Shown: in pieces, positions 9,282 to 18,041 of the stretch
Layout of the letters: every line of letters starts with the position of its first letter
Numbering within the stretch: position 1 is the stretch's first letter
IMG/VR virus record: IMGVR_UViG_3300032331_003609
Location: 62,001 to 126,000 of that record
DNA: 64,000 nt
Strand: one strand, 5' to 3'
Source: a virus
The notes under the pieces: generated by a model
Databases searched by the model: none
Seen by the model: only the letters and a program-made list of their open reading frames with translations
What the model was told of the DNA's origin: nothing
Translations under genes and position numbers: made by a program

Positions 9282-9863
9282 TTATATTTGGTGTAAAAAA
9301 TTGCAATTATCTGTTAGATCATAGCTTTTACCGTGTATGAACTCTTCGAATATATGCTTACTTATAGTTTCTTCGTCTCTTATTATTTCCAATTCATGAA
9401 TATTTACCCCTAAATAATTCAAATTAAATCCATTTTTTGGAAAATTCCCTGCTCCAAAGATGATATGGGAATTTGGATCTGCTGCTAATTTATTATTTAT
9501 AAAGTAAAGTGTTAAAGCATTTCCGTCTATATAAACAGTAATCGCATCTTGACCTTTCGTTATCAGCAGTTCATATCTTACATTTGCTTCCCACTGGAAA
9601 TTACATGTTAGATATTCGGTTTTTCCTGTGCTGTCTGTTACTATTAATAGAATCCCATATTCCTCTAAATCTATTCCAAAATAGCTAGGCAATTTTGCAA
9701 ATAGCGTAGACTTCTTTGTTACTGGTTCATCAAGTTCGAACACAAGCTTAAAACTAAAATCACCTTCATAATCAAATATGTGATTAGCAGGATCTTTTAT
9801 AAATTTTTGACCTAATATATTAGGCCACATTATCCAGGGTTCTCCCTCTTTAATTTTTAACAT
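9282..9863 (-). CDS. Stand-alone concanavalin/LamG-like protein
   Basis: A 193-residue beta-rich protein with the pattern of a LamG/concanavalin A-like sandwich: NVRYELLITKGQDAITVYID, then IIFGAGN and VNIHELEIIRDE. Such domains bind glycans. No signal peptide or catalytic motif is visible. It lies between two paralogous radical SAM genes and its start overlaps the end of the upstream one by 14 bases. The same domain type is inserted in both GT7 proteins of this operon, so it may bind the same glycan that they build. Confidence 0.6.
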   Translation of the reverse strand: MLKIKEGEPWIMWPNILGQKFIKDPANHIFDYEGDFSFKLVFELDEPVTKKSTLFAKLPSYFGIDLEEYGILLIVTDSTGKTEYLTCNFQWEANVRYELLITKGQDAITVYIDGNALTLYFINNKLAADPNSHIIFGAGNFPKNGFNLNYLGVNIHELEIIRDEETISKHIFEEFIHGKSYDLTDNCNFLHQI

Positions 9864-11235
9864 CTTCGTAGAATTTTTTTAACTCGGGAAATGTCTTTAA
9901 AAAGTCAGTTCCTCTTCTTTTATCATGTTCGTCAACAAATGCTATAAAATCTTTTCTATTTTTTTCAACATCAAATCCGTCATCTGATATAGCATAATCA
10001 TAAGTTCTTTTTATCTTCTGTATTTCAACATCAGAGAATCCGTAATTATCATGATTGAATTCCGGTGTTGCATAATAGAATGCTTTTTGTGCGGCTTTAA
10101 ATATAAGCTCTTTATGTTCATCATTTAGGATTTTAACAGATTGATGCTCCGGCCATCTTAAATATGATGTATCAAGCTGTATTGCAGAAATCCAATATCT
10201 TTCCTTGTTCTGATATTTTTTCTTTAGCTGGAATATTTTTTCTATCAATTTAGAATATCCGAATACAGACATAGCATTAAAGGTTGCCATAACGTTCACT
10301 GTCACCTTTGGTAATTCAGATAAGATCATTTCTATGTTTTCAAAGAAGTGGTCAAAATCGAGCCCAAAACGTATGTACTCTGCTTGTTCTTTCCATGCTT
10401 CACATGACGTAAATACTATAAGCTCATTTACCCTTCCTTCTTCTATTATTTTCTTGCAAAGGCCAACAAATTTTTCCACCAAATTCTTAGGAATTCCGAG
10501 ATTAGTATTAATTGACAGATTTAAATTTCTATTAGGCTGGTCAGTGTTTGCTATGAATTCTAATAGCTTCCATGTATCCTTAGATAAAAGAGGTTCTCCT
10601 CCAGTTATTCTAAATGTGTGAAGATCCTGATAGAGATCTGGCCACCATTCCCAGAATGCTGCAACATAGGGATTTTCTTCCGAATGCTTATATGGTATTT
10701 GTCCTGTTTTTCTTGGCCAATCAAGATCGTTAAAATTTGTGGATGTTGGATATCCCCCGTGGGTTTCTATTTCTTCCATCCACTTAGATGAAAACATAGG
10801 ACTACAGTATGAGCATTTAAAGTTGCACGTATTGGAAAAATTAACTTCTACGTATTTTGGATTATAATCTTCGCTCCATCTTGATTCTTTAATTTCTTCC
10901 ATGTGAGGAAAGGACCAAGGTTCTGAGCTTTTAAAAATTCTATCAGAAAATGATTCAGAGTTATCTTCCACCTTCCAACAGTAATTACACTCTTCCGGTC
11001 TTTTACCCATCAACATTTCTCTTCTTACCTTCTTTTTGTGTTTGGTATTATGAAGAGCGGATGGATTATTTTCTAGTTCAGAAAGAGGTACCTTATGTGG
11101 TATAGGATGATGGCAAGAATGTGTCATTCCGTTATGTAAATGCATAGTTACCTGTGTCCATTTAGCTAGGCACATTCCACATCCTGTAGAATTTAGTTCA
11201 TTTCTCGTCTCCTCAAAAATTCTTTGATCGCTCAT
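9850..11235 (-). CDS. Radical SAM (twitch-type) protein, second paralogue
   Basis: A 461-residue paralogue of the gene at 7827. The radical SAM cysteines are at 137, 141 and 144 (CNFKCSYC), ITGGEPLLS follows, and the same N-terminal blocks occur (CGMCLAKW, HSCHHPIPH, CNYCWK). Two diverged copies in one operon imply two related but distinct reactions or substrates. The ATG directly abuts the stop of the GT7 gene upstream (overlap at 11235). Role in glycan or peptide modification is inferred from context. Confidence 0.82.
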   Translation of the reverse strand: MSDQRIFEETRNELNSTGCGMCLAKWTQVTMHLHNGMTHSCHHPIPHKVPLSELENNPSALHNTKHKKKVRREMLMGKRPEECNYCWKVEDNSESFSDRIFKSSEPWSFPHMEEIKESRWSEDYNPKYVEVNFSNTCNFKCSYCSPMFSSKWMEEIETHGGYPTSTNFNDLDWPRKTGQIPYKHSEENPYVAAFWEWWPDLYQDLHTFRITGGEPLLSKDTWKLLEFIANTDQPNRNLNLSINTNLGIPKNLVEKFVGLCKKIIEEGRVNELIVFTSCEAWKEQAEYIRFGLDFDHFFENIEMILSELPKVTVNVMATFNAMSVFGYSKLIEKIFQLKKKYQNKERYWISAIQLDTSYLRWPEHQSVKILNDEHKELIFKAAQKAFYYATPEFNHDNYGFSDVEIQKIKRTYDYAISDDGFDVEKNRKDFIAFVDEHDKRRGTDFLKTFPELKKFYEDVKN

Positions 11236-12677
11236 TATGCTTTACAATTTATTAAAAGTACATTATTTCCAAGATCTTTTGTTGTAATTAGTTCATAATT
11301 CATGCTATTAATTCCATCTTTTTTGTAATCTATATTTCTTCTTTGCATTTCTGTTACAAATCTTCTCTCGTTCTTAGCTGTTGTTTTTCCCTTTGCCCAT
11401 TTATTATCAACAAATCCCTCGTCAACATGGGGCATACATTCAAAATCTCCTTCCCTTCTAAAAGGTATAGGCATATCAGTAACCGAAAAATCTCTCCTGC
11501 CAAAAAATACATTCTTGCAGTCTGCTCTTATGTCATTTATATTATCAAAAGTTTTACAGTCTTCTTCGTTTTCGAAATCAAAATGAACTATTGGTTTTAT
11601 TTTTCCGTTATGAAAATCTGAGATCTTAGATGGATCATCTATAAATTTATCAAATATAAGTAGTTCCGCAATTTCTCCTTTAAAATTTATAGGATTTGAT
11701 TTATCAGCATTAGTACCTAAGTACATTGGACTTGAATCGTCATAATTAAACATGCATTCTCTGATGTAAGTTGATTTTTTTTCTTTTATACCTTTATCAT
11801 TAGATCTTCCAAGCTCATCATTAAGAAAGAAACTAAACTTATACTCAGATTCGTTATACGATGTTGTTACCCACGACCAAACTTCATCGCTTCTTTTTAA
11901 CCAATTATAAATCATCCCTTTATTTTGTGTATGTATTATACTAGTAACAGATCTTGAATTGTTAAAATTTATTGAATAAGGACAATAGCTTTGTTTTCTA
12001 AACACTGGGAATTCTATAAATTTTTTATTATCCTCGCCTATTAGCCATTCGTTATATTTTTCATTCTGTTGTTCTGCCTTAAACAATACAGCAACTGTAT
12101 GATCTTTATTAAACAGATCCTTTATTTCTTTTCTAGCTGGAATTTTTATTGACGAATTATCTCCATTAAATATTGCTACACCTTTTTTCTTGTACTTTTT
12201 ATAGGTTCTGCAATCTGAATATCCTTCAAAATGAGCTCTATAGAAAAGGTCGTCGTCTTCCATACCCCAATCCCAGTAGTTATTGGAATACCCGTTTGTT
12301 TTTTCTACGTGTTCTTTTGTGAATAAAACAACGCCGCCAAAATATTGTTCATAATTTAGTTTAAAATCATACTTAGAAAGTTTTGTTGCGATATGAACTG
12401 GATCCTTTTCAGGATAAGAGTAGTCACAGTCTTCCGAAATTGGTATCATGTCAATATCATGCCATGCTATGTAATCACATCCATCATCGAATGCAAATTT
12501 AGCAGCAATATTTTTCATCAATCCCCGATTAAACAATTTATCGTCTATTTGATGTGCAACATAAAATTTGTGTTCTATCCCTTTCTTATTTAAAAACTCA
12601 GTTAGATGTGGAACTAGCTTTTGCAAATGCTCGTATCTATTTCTATATGGTATACAGATTCCTAATTTATGACTCAT
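11235..12677 (-). CDS. GT7 galactosyltransferase-like protein with LamG insertion
   Basis: A 480-residue protein whose N-terminal ~180 residues match the beta-1,4-galactosyltransferase (GT7) family: IPYRNR, FNRG at 49-52, the metal-binding DID at 74-76, FGGV at 113-116 and WGMEDDD at 137-143. Residues about 190-365 form a concanavalin/LamG-like domain (YLGTN, GEIAELLIFD). The GT7 C-terminal segment then resumes with KKDGINSMNYEL near 454. So the lectin-like domain sits inside the transferase. It likely transfers a hexose from UDP-sugar. Overlaps the next GT7 gene by 4 bases. Confidence 0.78.
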   Translation of the reverse strand: MSHKLGICIPYRNRYEHLQKLVPHLTEFLNKKGIEHKFYVAHQIDDKLFNRGLMKNIAAKFAFDDGCDYIAWHDIDMIPISEDCDYSYPEKDPVHIATKLSKYDFKLNYEQYFGGVVLFTKEHVEKTNGYSNNYWDWGMEDDDLFYRAHFEGYSDCRTYKKYKKKGVAIFNGDNSSIKIPARKEIKDLFNKDHTVAVLFKAEQQNEKYNEWLIGEDNKKFIEFPVFRKQSYCPYSINFNNSRSVTSIIHTQNKGMIYNWLKRSDEVWSWVTTSYNESEYKFSFFLNDELGRSNDKGIKEKKSTYIRECMFNYDDSSPMYLGTNADKSNPINFKGEIAELLIFDKFIDDPSKISDFHNGKIKPIVHFDFENEEDCKTFDNINDIRADCKNVFFGRRDFSVTDMPIPFRREGDFECMPHVDEGFVDNKWAKGKTTAKNERRFVTEMQRRNIDYKKDGINSMNYELITTKDLGNNVLLINCKA

Positions 12678-14086
12678 ATTCCTACGTTAATTTGTGTTAT
12701 ATTAGAGTTCACTATTTTCCCATGCTCTGTGAATTTTAGATCCCTTAAACCGTCGCCTTTTATCAAGCTCTCATTATTATATAGTACCTCGTTATGAAAT
12801 CTTAATTGATTCCATCTAGTTGATTTATCCTTCCATTTATTTTCAAAGAATCCATTCTCTTCGTGCTTTAATGATTCAAATGTGCATTCTCTTCTCATAG
12901 GAACATCTATATCTTGGAATTTATCTACGTTTCTTTCTACTATTTCACATTTGAATATAGATCCATCATTCCCATTTCCTGAAAGGTCTTTTAACTTATA
13001 AGATTCTATAAAATTAGAATCGTAATGTAAGTGTAGATCCCCCGAATTTTTATACTCTGAAAAATCCAATGTTTTACAAAGGCGTAAAATCTGATCTGGT
13101 GATAGTTCTTTTTCTATCACACCAAATGTGTCTATGAATCCTGAATAAAAATTAGGATCACCTTTTCTCTTAGGATTGCCTGCTCCTAGATAAAAATATC
13201 TTTGATCCTCATATGAATATGCATTTTCAAATCCCCCGGTTTCACCTAGGCATATACCATCTTGATAAACAAAAATCTTCCTAGATTTAGCATTTATTGT
13301 AACACAAATATTAGTTTGATAGTTAGGCTTTATCTCGGAGTTAACATAATATGCATCTCCGTTTTCGTCGAATGTGCAAAAATTATATCTCATAAATGAA
13401 TTATAAGATATTGCAGTATCATATCCAGGAATACTAAACGCAGTGAAATTATCAAAGTCCTTTTCAGGATCGTACATCATGCCAACAGGATTGAATGATA
13501 GAAATATTGTTATATCTTTATCAATGTCTATAGTGTTCTTTGCTCTTACATATGAATCTTTCCCGTTAAATAACAAAGAAGAGAAATTCCCGCTTCTTGA
13601 ATTTTTTAATTTCTTTGTATCAATCAATAAATTATTTCTTTTACACCTAAGAAATAAATCATCATCTTCAAATCCCCATCCCCAATATTTGTTAGAATAT
13701 CCATCTATTCTTCTAAATTCATCCATTGAAAAAAGAGTGACCCCTCCAAAATATTGATCAGCTGCAATCTTTAATTCTTTAGTATCTCCGTCAATAACCT
13801 TTGTTGCTAAATGTACAGGATAATCGGAATATGAATAATCAACATCTATCGGAATAAGATCTACATCATGAAATACAACATAATCACATCTAAGTTTTCT
13901 AGCATACTTAAATCCAATATTTAGAATCATTCCTCTATTGAATTGTCTAGCATCATCCTGATTTATTATTATGAATTCAAATGGGATTTTTTTATCCCTT
14001 AGATACATTGATATCTTAGCTCTAAATAAATTTAAATGATCCCATCTATTTCTATGTGGAATTATTATGCCTAGTTTTTTACTCAT
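12674..14086 (-). CDS. GT7 galactosyltransferase-like protein with LamG insertion, paralogue
   Basis: A 470-residue tandem paralogue of the gene at 11235, with the GT7 motifs at identical positions: FNRG 49-52, DVD 74-76, FGGV 113-116 and WGWGFEDDD 135-143. The insertion (about 180-390) is LamG-like: INAKSRKIFVYQDG, FYLGAGNP, YSGFIDTFGV, KLKDLSGNGNDG. KGDGLRDLKF near 445 restores the GT7 C-terminus. The inserted domains are more diverged than the transferase halves, which suggests different glycan recognition. Predicted cytoplasmic; no signal peptide. Confidence 0.78.
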   Translation of the reverse strand: MSKKLGIIIPHRNRWDHLNLFRAKISMYLRDKKIPFEFIIINQDDARQFNRGMILNIGFKYARKLRCDYVVFHDVDLIPIDVDYSYSDYPVHLATKVIDGDTKELKIAADQYFGGVTLFSMDEFRRIDGYSNKYWGWGFEDDDLFLRCKRNNLLIDTKKLKNSRSGNFSSLLFNGKDSYVRAKNTIDIDKDITIFLSFNPVGMMYDPEKDFDNFTAFSIPGYDTAISYNSFMRYNFCTFDENGDAYYVNSEIKPNYQTNICVTINAKSRKIFVYQDGICLGETGGFENAYSYEDQRYFYLGAGNPKRKGDPNFYSGFIDTFGVIEKELSPDQILRLCKTLDFSEYKNSGDLHLHYDSNFIESYKLKDLSGNGNDGSIFKCEIVERNVDKFQDIDVPMRRECTFESLKHEENGFFENKWKDKSTRWNQLRFHNEVLYNNESLIKGDGLRDLKFTEHGKIVNSNITQINVGI

Positions 14087-14288
14087 TTATATTGTCCTTC
14101 TTTTTTCCGGAAGCTATTTCTAAGAATACAGAAAGATAATGTTGGATTCTATTGCTCCATTCATCTTTGTCAATGTCTTCCATCCACATTGAAATGTCTT
14201 CTAAAGAATTAGATATTTTTTCTAAAGCCTTAACTTTACGAATTTCTAATTCTGATCCTTCTTCGATTGTTTTTTTAGATACTGCCAT
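14079..14288 (-). CDS. Small helical hypothetical protein
   Basis: A 69-residue protein beginning MAVSKKTIEEGSEL, predicted helical and charged, of no family I recognise. This ATG follows the stop of the upstream glycosyltransferase by 11 bases and is preferred to the ATG at 14336, which would overlap that gene. The 3' end overlaps the GT7 gene by 8 bases. It belongs to the reverse-strand modification operon and may be an accessory subunit, but nothing in the sequence shows this. Confidence 0.6.
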   Translation of the reverse strand: MAVSKKTIEEGSELEIRKVKALEKISNSLEDISMWMEDIDKDEWSNRIQHYLSVFLEIASGKKKDNINE

Positions 14289-14299
14289 GATTTTTTGTT

Positions 14300-15145
14300 T
14301 TATATGGATATAATTGTTTTGATTAGTTTTTTCCATGATGTGTATCCATCATAGCTGTTTACATTCTTTTCGAACATAAATGCAGGATTATACACATCAA
14401 GCTTATTCTCTATTATAGCATCATACATCTTTTTATATTCAAGAGAAAATGCATATTGGGAATTTACGTCTGCTACAGCCTTGATTCTCTCCAGGCACGT
14501 AGAATCCCATTTGAAGTGGTGTACTTGAACGGAGTATTTTTCTACCGGAGCAATTAATGGATGATCCCAGCCTTGCCATTTCCATGTAGTGTATCCGTCT
14601 ATCTTTGCGTAATGTTGTCCGGGCGTTATTTCAACGTATCCTTTCATTAGGCACACCTTGTTCGGACAGGCATCACTTAGTGGATATCTAAAAAATCCTG
14701 CAAAAGGGAATTGTGAAAAAATATCTTTGTTCCTTCTTACTCTTGGAAATTCCCCATCCATTCCTATTCTATCTATAAATCCTCCTCTAACTAAATCCCA
14801 TCCATTAGTTTCGCAGTCACTTGCTATTCTTCTTGGGTGATCGTTATAAAGATGAAATTCGTCAATATCTGCAACGATCCACCAATCATTAGGATGCTCC
14901 AATTTACACAAATTGTAAATTCTAGTTACTTCTTCCCAATCAAAAATTCTGCTTTTTTGAGATCCGCAAATTTTTACATTGCTGTAGTCCTTTATTTTTT
15001 CTGAAACTAGTCTTTCTAAATCTGGATAAAGATCCGATTCGTACACATATAACAAAATTTCATCAACATTAAATTTATTATAATGTTGGATAAAATGAGG
15101 TATAAGATCAACCCCGTGTCCTATTACTGATATGACTCTAAGCAT
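14300..15145 (-). CDS. GT2-like glycosyltransferase
   Basis: A 281-residue protein with the pattern of Glyco_tranf_2_4 enzymes: MLRVISVIGHG at the start, a central DWWIVADIDEFH with the metal-binding DxD at 93-95, then a WKW/QHYAKIDGY region and a C-terminal helical part. Probably transfers a sugar from a nucleotide donor in the cytoplasm. It overlaps the methyltransferase gene upstream by 8 bases. Acceptor unknown. Confidence 0.72.
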   Translation of the reverse strand: MLRVISVIGHGVDLIPHFIQHYNKFNVDEILLYVYESDLYPDLERLVSEKIKDYSNVKICGSQKSRIFDWEEVTRIYNLCKLEHPNDWWIVADIDEFHLYNDHPRRIASDCETNGWDLVRGGFIDRIGMDGEFPRVRRNKDIFSQFPFAGFFRYPLSDACPNKVCLMKGYVEITPGQHYAKIDGYTTWKWQGWDHPLIAPVEKYSVQVHHFKWDSTCLERIKAVADVNSQYAFSLEYKKMYDAIIENKLDVYNPAFMFEKNVNSYDGYTSWKKLIKTIISI

Positions 15146-15869
15146 TTTTTCTTTTTAGTATAGTTATACCGCTTGAAGCTGGTTTTTCTTTTAATCTACC
15201 ATAATTAAATAGATTAAAAAATTCCCATTCTTTATTATTAAAATCTTTTACAAATTGAGAAGGTCCTGAAAAATCATGGAAATCTTTCTTCTGGTCTTCC
15301 GTTACTATATAATTCTTTGAAAAGTTCGGATCGGTGTCGTGTATAGCAATTATTCCGTCCTTTTCCATTATCGTACTGTACAAATTAAAATCATTAGAAA
15401 CCCCATCATACGAATGATCCCCGTCTATAAATAAGAAGTCTATTTTAATATCCTGCATTATAAAGAAATCATAGAATGCCTTTTCCGATGTTTCTTTTAT
15501 AAATCTTGGATGAAAATTAGATCTATAAAAACCGGATTCGTCCAGCATATTAGATTGTCCTCCTATTCCATTACATGGATCTACGACATATGTTGCTCCA
15601 ATATCACCCCAATTATAATCGGGATTTCCTTCAAATATTCCCGATGAATGAAGATCTATCCTGGCCTGTGTTATAATTCTTGGAATAAATCCCCCGCCAC
15701 TTCCTATACAAACACAGTTCTTAGATCTTGTAAATTGAATTAATGAATATACTAGCAGGCCATCTCCCATATCTGTATCCGTTGCACCGTGTGACCAGCG
15801 GAAAGGTACCGGAATTTCCCCGTCGTTTGTTATCTTCCTCCTAATATAATCTGTATTCAATACCATCAT
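15138..15869 (-). CDS. SAM-dependent methyltransferase (Methyltransf_24-like)
   Basis: A 243-residue protein, first gene of the reverse operon that runs down to 7827. CVCIGSGGGFIPRI is a SAM-binding motif I-like loop. IDFLFIDGDHSYDGVSNDF and GIIAIHDTDP match class I methyltransferases of the Methyltransf_24 type, often found beside glycosyltransferases where they methylate sugars or assist hydroxylation. The start is the second of two adjacent Met codons or the first; the difference is one residue. Confidence 0.75.
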   Translation of the reverse strand: MMVLNTDYIRRKITNDGEIPVPFRWSHGATDTDMGDGLLVYSLIQFTRSKNCVCIGSGGGFIPRIITQARIDLHSSGIFEGNPDYNWGDIGATYVVDPCNGIGGQSNMLDESGFYRSNFHPRFIKETSEKAFYDFFIMQDIKIDFLFIDGDHSYDGVSNDFNLYSTIMEKDGIIAIHDTDPNFSKNYIVTEDQKKDFHDFSGPSQFVKDFNNKEWEFFNLFNYGRLKEKPASSGITILKRKNA

Positions 15870-15974
15870 TTTATTTTATCAATTCAAACGGAAAGATTTC
15901 ACCAAAATGAAACTTAGCAATAGATATAGAGTACTACATTGTATAAACGCGCGGAATTATATTACATTTACACC

Positions 15975-16757
15975 ATGGGGATAAAGATAATGACAATAGG
16001 GGATGTTCACGGAAGAGATACCTGGAAGTTTATGACCCATGGTAGTAGCTATGAGTTCGATCTATGGGTTACTATGTTAAACGAGGGTGCAAATCCAGAA
16101 GATGAGCTTTTTAAAGAAGATTACCCATATTTTGGAGTAGATAAGATTGTTTTTATTGGAGATTATGTAGACAGCTTTACAATTAGCAATGTTGAGATCA
16201 AGAAAAATTTAGAGGATATTATACTTTTTAAAAAAGCACTTCCTGATAAAGTTGTTTTACTCTGGGGAAATCATGATGTTCAGTATTTCATTCCTAATCA
16301 AATATGCAGTGGATTTAGAGCAGAGGCAAAATGGGATTTACACATTCTCTTTGAACACAATAAGGATCTTTTTCAAATGGCTTATCAGATCGACGATTAC
16401 CTTTGGACCCATGCTGGTGTTCTAAAACCCGTTCTTTCTGATATGCTAAAGATGTATCCTGAATTAAAAGAGTTTAAAACAGAAATGGACATTCTGAATC
16501 ATGCTTTTGAAATGGAAATACCGCAGATCTTTCAGGTTGATGGAGCAAGCGGAGGATGGAGCATGTATGGTGGTCCGCTCTGGGTAAGACCCAAACAGCT
16601 TGAACAATATGGTCTTAAATTAAATCAAATAGTTGGGCACACGCCACAAAAGAAATTAATAGAAATAGAAATGGGACACGGGAATAAAATTTGGTTAACT
16701 GACTATATTGAGCATAATGAAGAGTCTGATCTTATTCCATTTATATTAGAGATATGA
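15975..16757 (+). CDS. Metallophosphoesterase
   Basis: A 260-residue calcineurin-like phosphoesterase. The metal-binding blocks are in order: GDVHGRD near the start (D10, H12), IGDYVDS, WGNHD, THAG and GHTPQ. This is the layout of Ser/Thr phosphatases and diadenosine tetraphosphatases (ApaH-like). The ATG at 15975 gives MGIKIMTIGD; the in-frame ATG at 15939 adds 12 residues without homology, and 15990 is also possible. It overlaps the next gene by 4 bases. Substrate unknown; phage homologues are thought to act on nucleotides or phosphoproteins. Confidence 0.82.
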   Translation: MGIKIMTIGDVHGRDTWKFMTHGSSYEFDLWVTMLNEGANPEDELFKEDYPYFGVDKIVFIGDYVDSFTISNVEIKKNLEDIILFKKALPDKVVLLWGNHDVQYFIPNQICSGFRAEAKWDLHILFEHNKDLFQMAYQIDDYLWTHAGVLKPVLSDMLKMYPELKEFKTEMDILNHAFEMEIPQIFQVDGASGGWSMYGGPLWVRPKQLEQYGLKLNQIVGHTPQKKLIEIEMGHGNKIWLTDYIEHNEESDLIPFILEI

Positions 16758-17035
16758 AAAAAGAAATAAAAGAAAAAGCTAAAATGATAGCTAATGGAAC
16801 ATATACACCTCCCGAGAAGGAGAAGGTAGAATTGACTTTCGGGATAACAGAGAAGCAATATAAAAAATACCAAAGATGGCGAAATGCAAAAAAGAAAAAA
16901 GAAGGCGAACTTTATGTTGGTGCAATAGGTGGTGCATATTCATTCTGTTTCACGTCAACCGGTATTGGTGAGATAGTGACAGTGAAAGCAGCAGACGGTG
17001 ATGAATTAGATTTAACAGATTATAACACATGGTAA
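16754..17035 (+). CDS. Hypothetical protein
   Basis: A 93-residue protein with a basic helical N-terminal half (KEIKEKAK, KQYKKYQRWRNAKKKK) and a short beta-rich C-terminus with GAIGGAYSFCFTSTGIG. No family recognised. It is coupled to the phosphoesterase upstream (ATGA overlap) and to the HAD gene downstream, so it is expressed with them. Confidence 0.65.
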   Translation: MKKEIKEKAKMIANGTYTPPEKEKVELTFGITEKQYKKYQRWRNAKKKKEGELYVGAIGGAYSFCFTSTGIGEIVTVKAADGDELDLTDYNTW

Positions 17036-17634
17036 TGAAAGTAATATTTTTAGATCACGATGGTGTGATATGTCTTTCCAATAACTGGGGAGGCAGAGCA
17101 AAGAAACAGAAGGAATATGGCAGAAAGATGAGTCAATCTATTAATGAACTTCCGGTAGAGGTTAGATTTGACGATTTTGACAAAAAAGCTATTGACGTTC
17201 TTAATTTAATTTTAGAAGAGACAGGAGCTGAAATAGTAGTGAGTTCAGATTGGAAGCGCTGGGCTTCAGCAGATGAACTTGGAGAATATTATGAACAGCA
17301 AGGTATTATAAAAAAACCAATTGCCTGCACTCCTTTTTTTAGGGATCTTCAGGCTGCAGGTAAAATACCAGGGTATGATGATTTTGTATGGAACAGAACA
17401 GATCAATTGGAGCAAGAAAGACATTTTGAAATTCTTGAATGGTTAAAAGAACATCCAGAGATAACACATTGGGTAGCAATAGATGATTTGAATATGGGTA
17501 TACCGGTTAGCACACATCACTACGGAGATTTTGATAGAGAATGGGGTTTAACAAATTTTGTTTGGACACCACAGGAATCCGAGGGAATCAAACAATCGGG
17601 TAAGAAAGAAAAGATTTTAGAATTTTTAAAATAA
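17035..17634 (+). CDS. HAD-family phosphatase-like protein
   Basis: A 199-residue HAD protein starting MKVIFLDHDGVICL, in which DHD is the nucleophile motif I. EIVVSSDWKRW is motif II-like and THWVAIDDLN is the acidic motif IV. It resembles the HAD domain of the Swiss-army-knife RNA-repair family, though it is single-domain here. The TAATG overlap with the preceding stop favours 17035 over an ATG 6 bases upstream. Probably a nucleotide or RNA-end phosphatase; the substrate is inference. Confidence 0.75.
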   Translation: MKVIFLDHDGVICLSNNWGGRAKKQKEYGRKMSQSINELPVEVRFDDFDKKAIDVLNLILEETGAEIVVSSDWKRWASADELGEYYEQQGIIKKPIACTPFFRDLQAAGKIPGYDDFVWNRTDQLEQERHFEILEWLKEHPEITHWVAIDDLNMGIPVSTHHYGDFDREWGLTNFVWTPQESEGIKQSGKKEKILEFLK

Positions 17635-17639
17635 TAATT

Positions 17640-17990
17640 ATGGAATATGTACCAGTTTTTGCTTTAATGTTTGTCTTCATTGGATTAATCTCTTGGTCGT
17701 GGGTTAAAGGAATTGACCACATGAAAGAGAATCATCCAGATTATAAAGGCGATGATTTTTTGAATTGGGGAAATGAAAAGATCGACGATGAATTTAGTAG
17801 ACAAGCTCGAGCAAATCAGCCTGAGATTCTTGGTAAAAAACCTAAGACCCAGACTGATTATGCAAGGGAGCATAGCAAACCAAATCCCAAACAATTTGAT
17901 GGGATTGAAAGTGAAGAACCTTTTGTGAAAACTAGAAAGAAGAAGAAAAGAAATTGGGAAGATGAAATAGATATTGGAGGTTCAGAATAG
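17640..17990 (+). CDS. Small membrane-anchored hypothetical protein
   Basis: A 116-residue protein with one N-terminal transmembrane segment (about residues 5-23) followed by a charged soluble tail rich in Lys, Asp and Glu, ending in KKKKRNWEDEIDIGG. It likely sits in the host inner membrane with the tail in the cytoplasm. No family recognised. It follows the HAD gene by 5 bases. Confidence 0.6.
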   Translation: MEYVPVFALMFVFIGLISWSWVKGIDHMKENHPDYKGDDFLNWGNEKIDDEFSRQARANQPEILGKKPKTQTDYAREHSKPNPKQFDGIESEEPFVKTRKKKKRNWEDEIDIGGSE

Positions 17991-18007
17991 AAACTAAATC
18001 TATCATC

Positions 18008-18017
18008 GAATATATAA
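18008..18017 (+). promoter_or_regulatory. GATATATAA-like box upstream of tmRNA
   Basis: GAATATATAA ends 24 bases before the mature 5' end of the tmRNA, a plausible promoter distance for a stable RNA with a short 5' leader. Confidence 0.45.
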
Positions 18018-18041
18018 CTCTCAATTAGTTCTTTAAAATAT

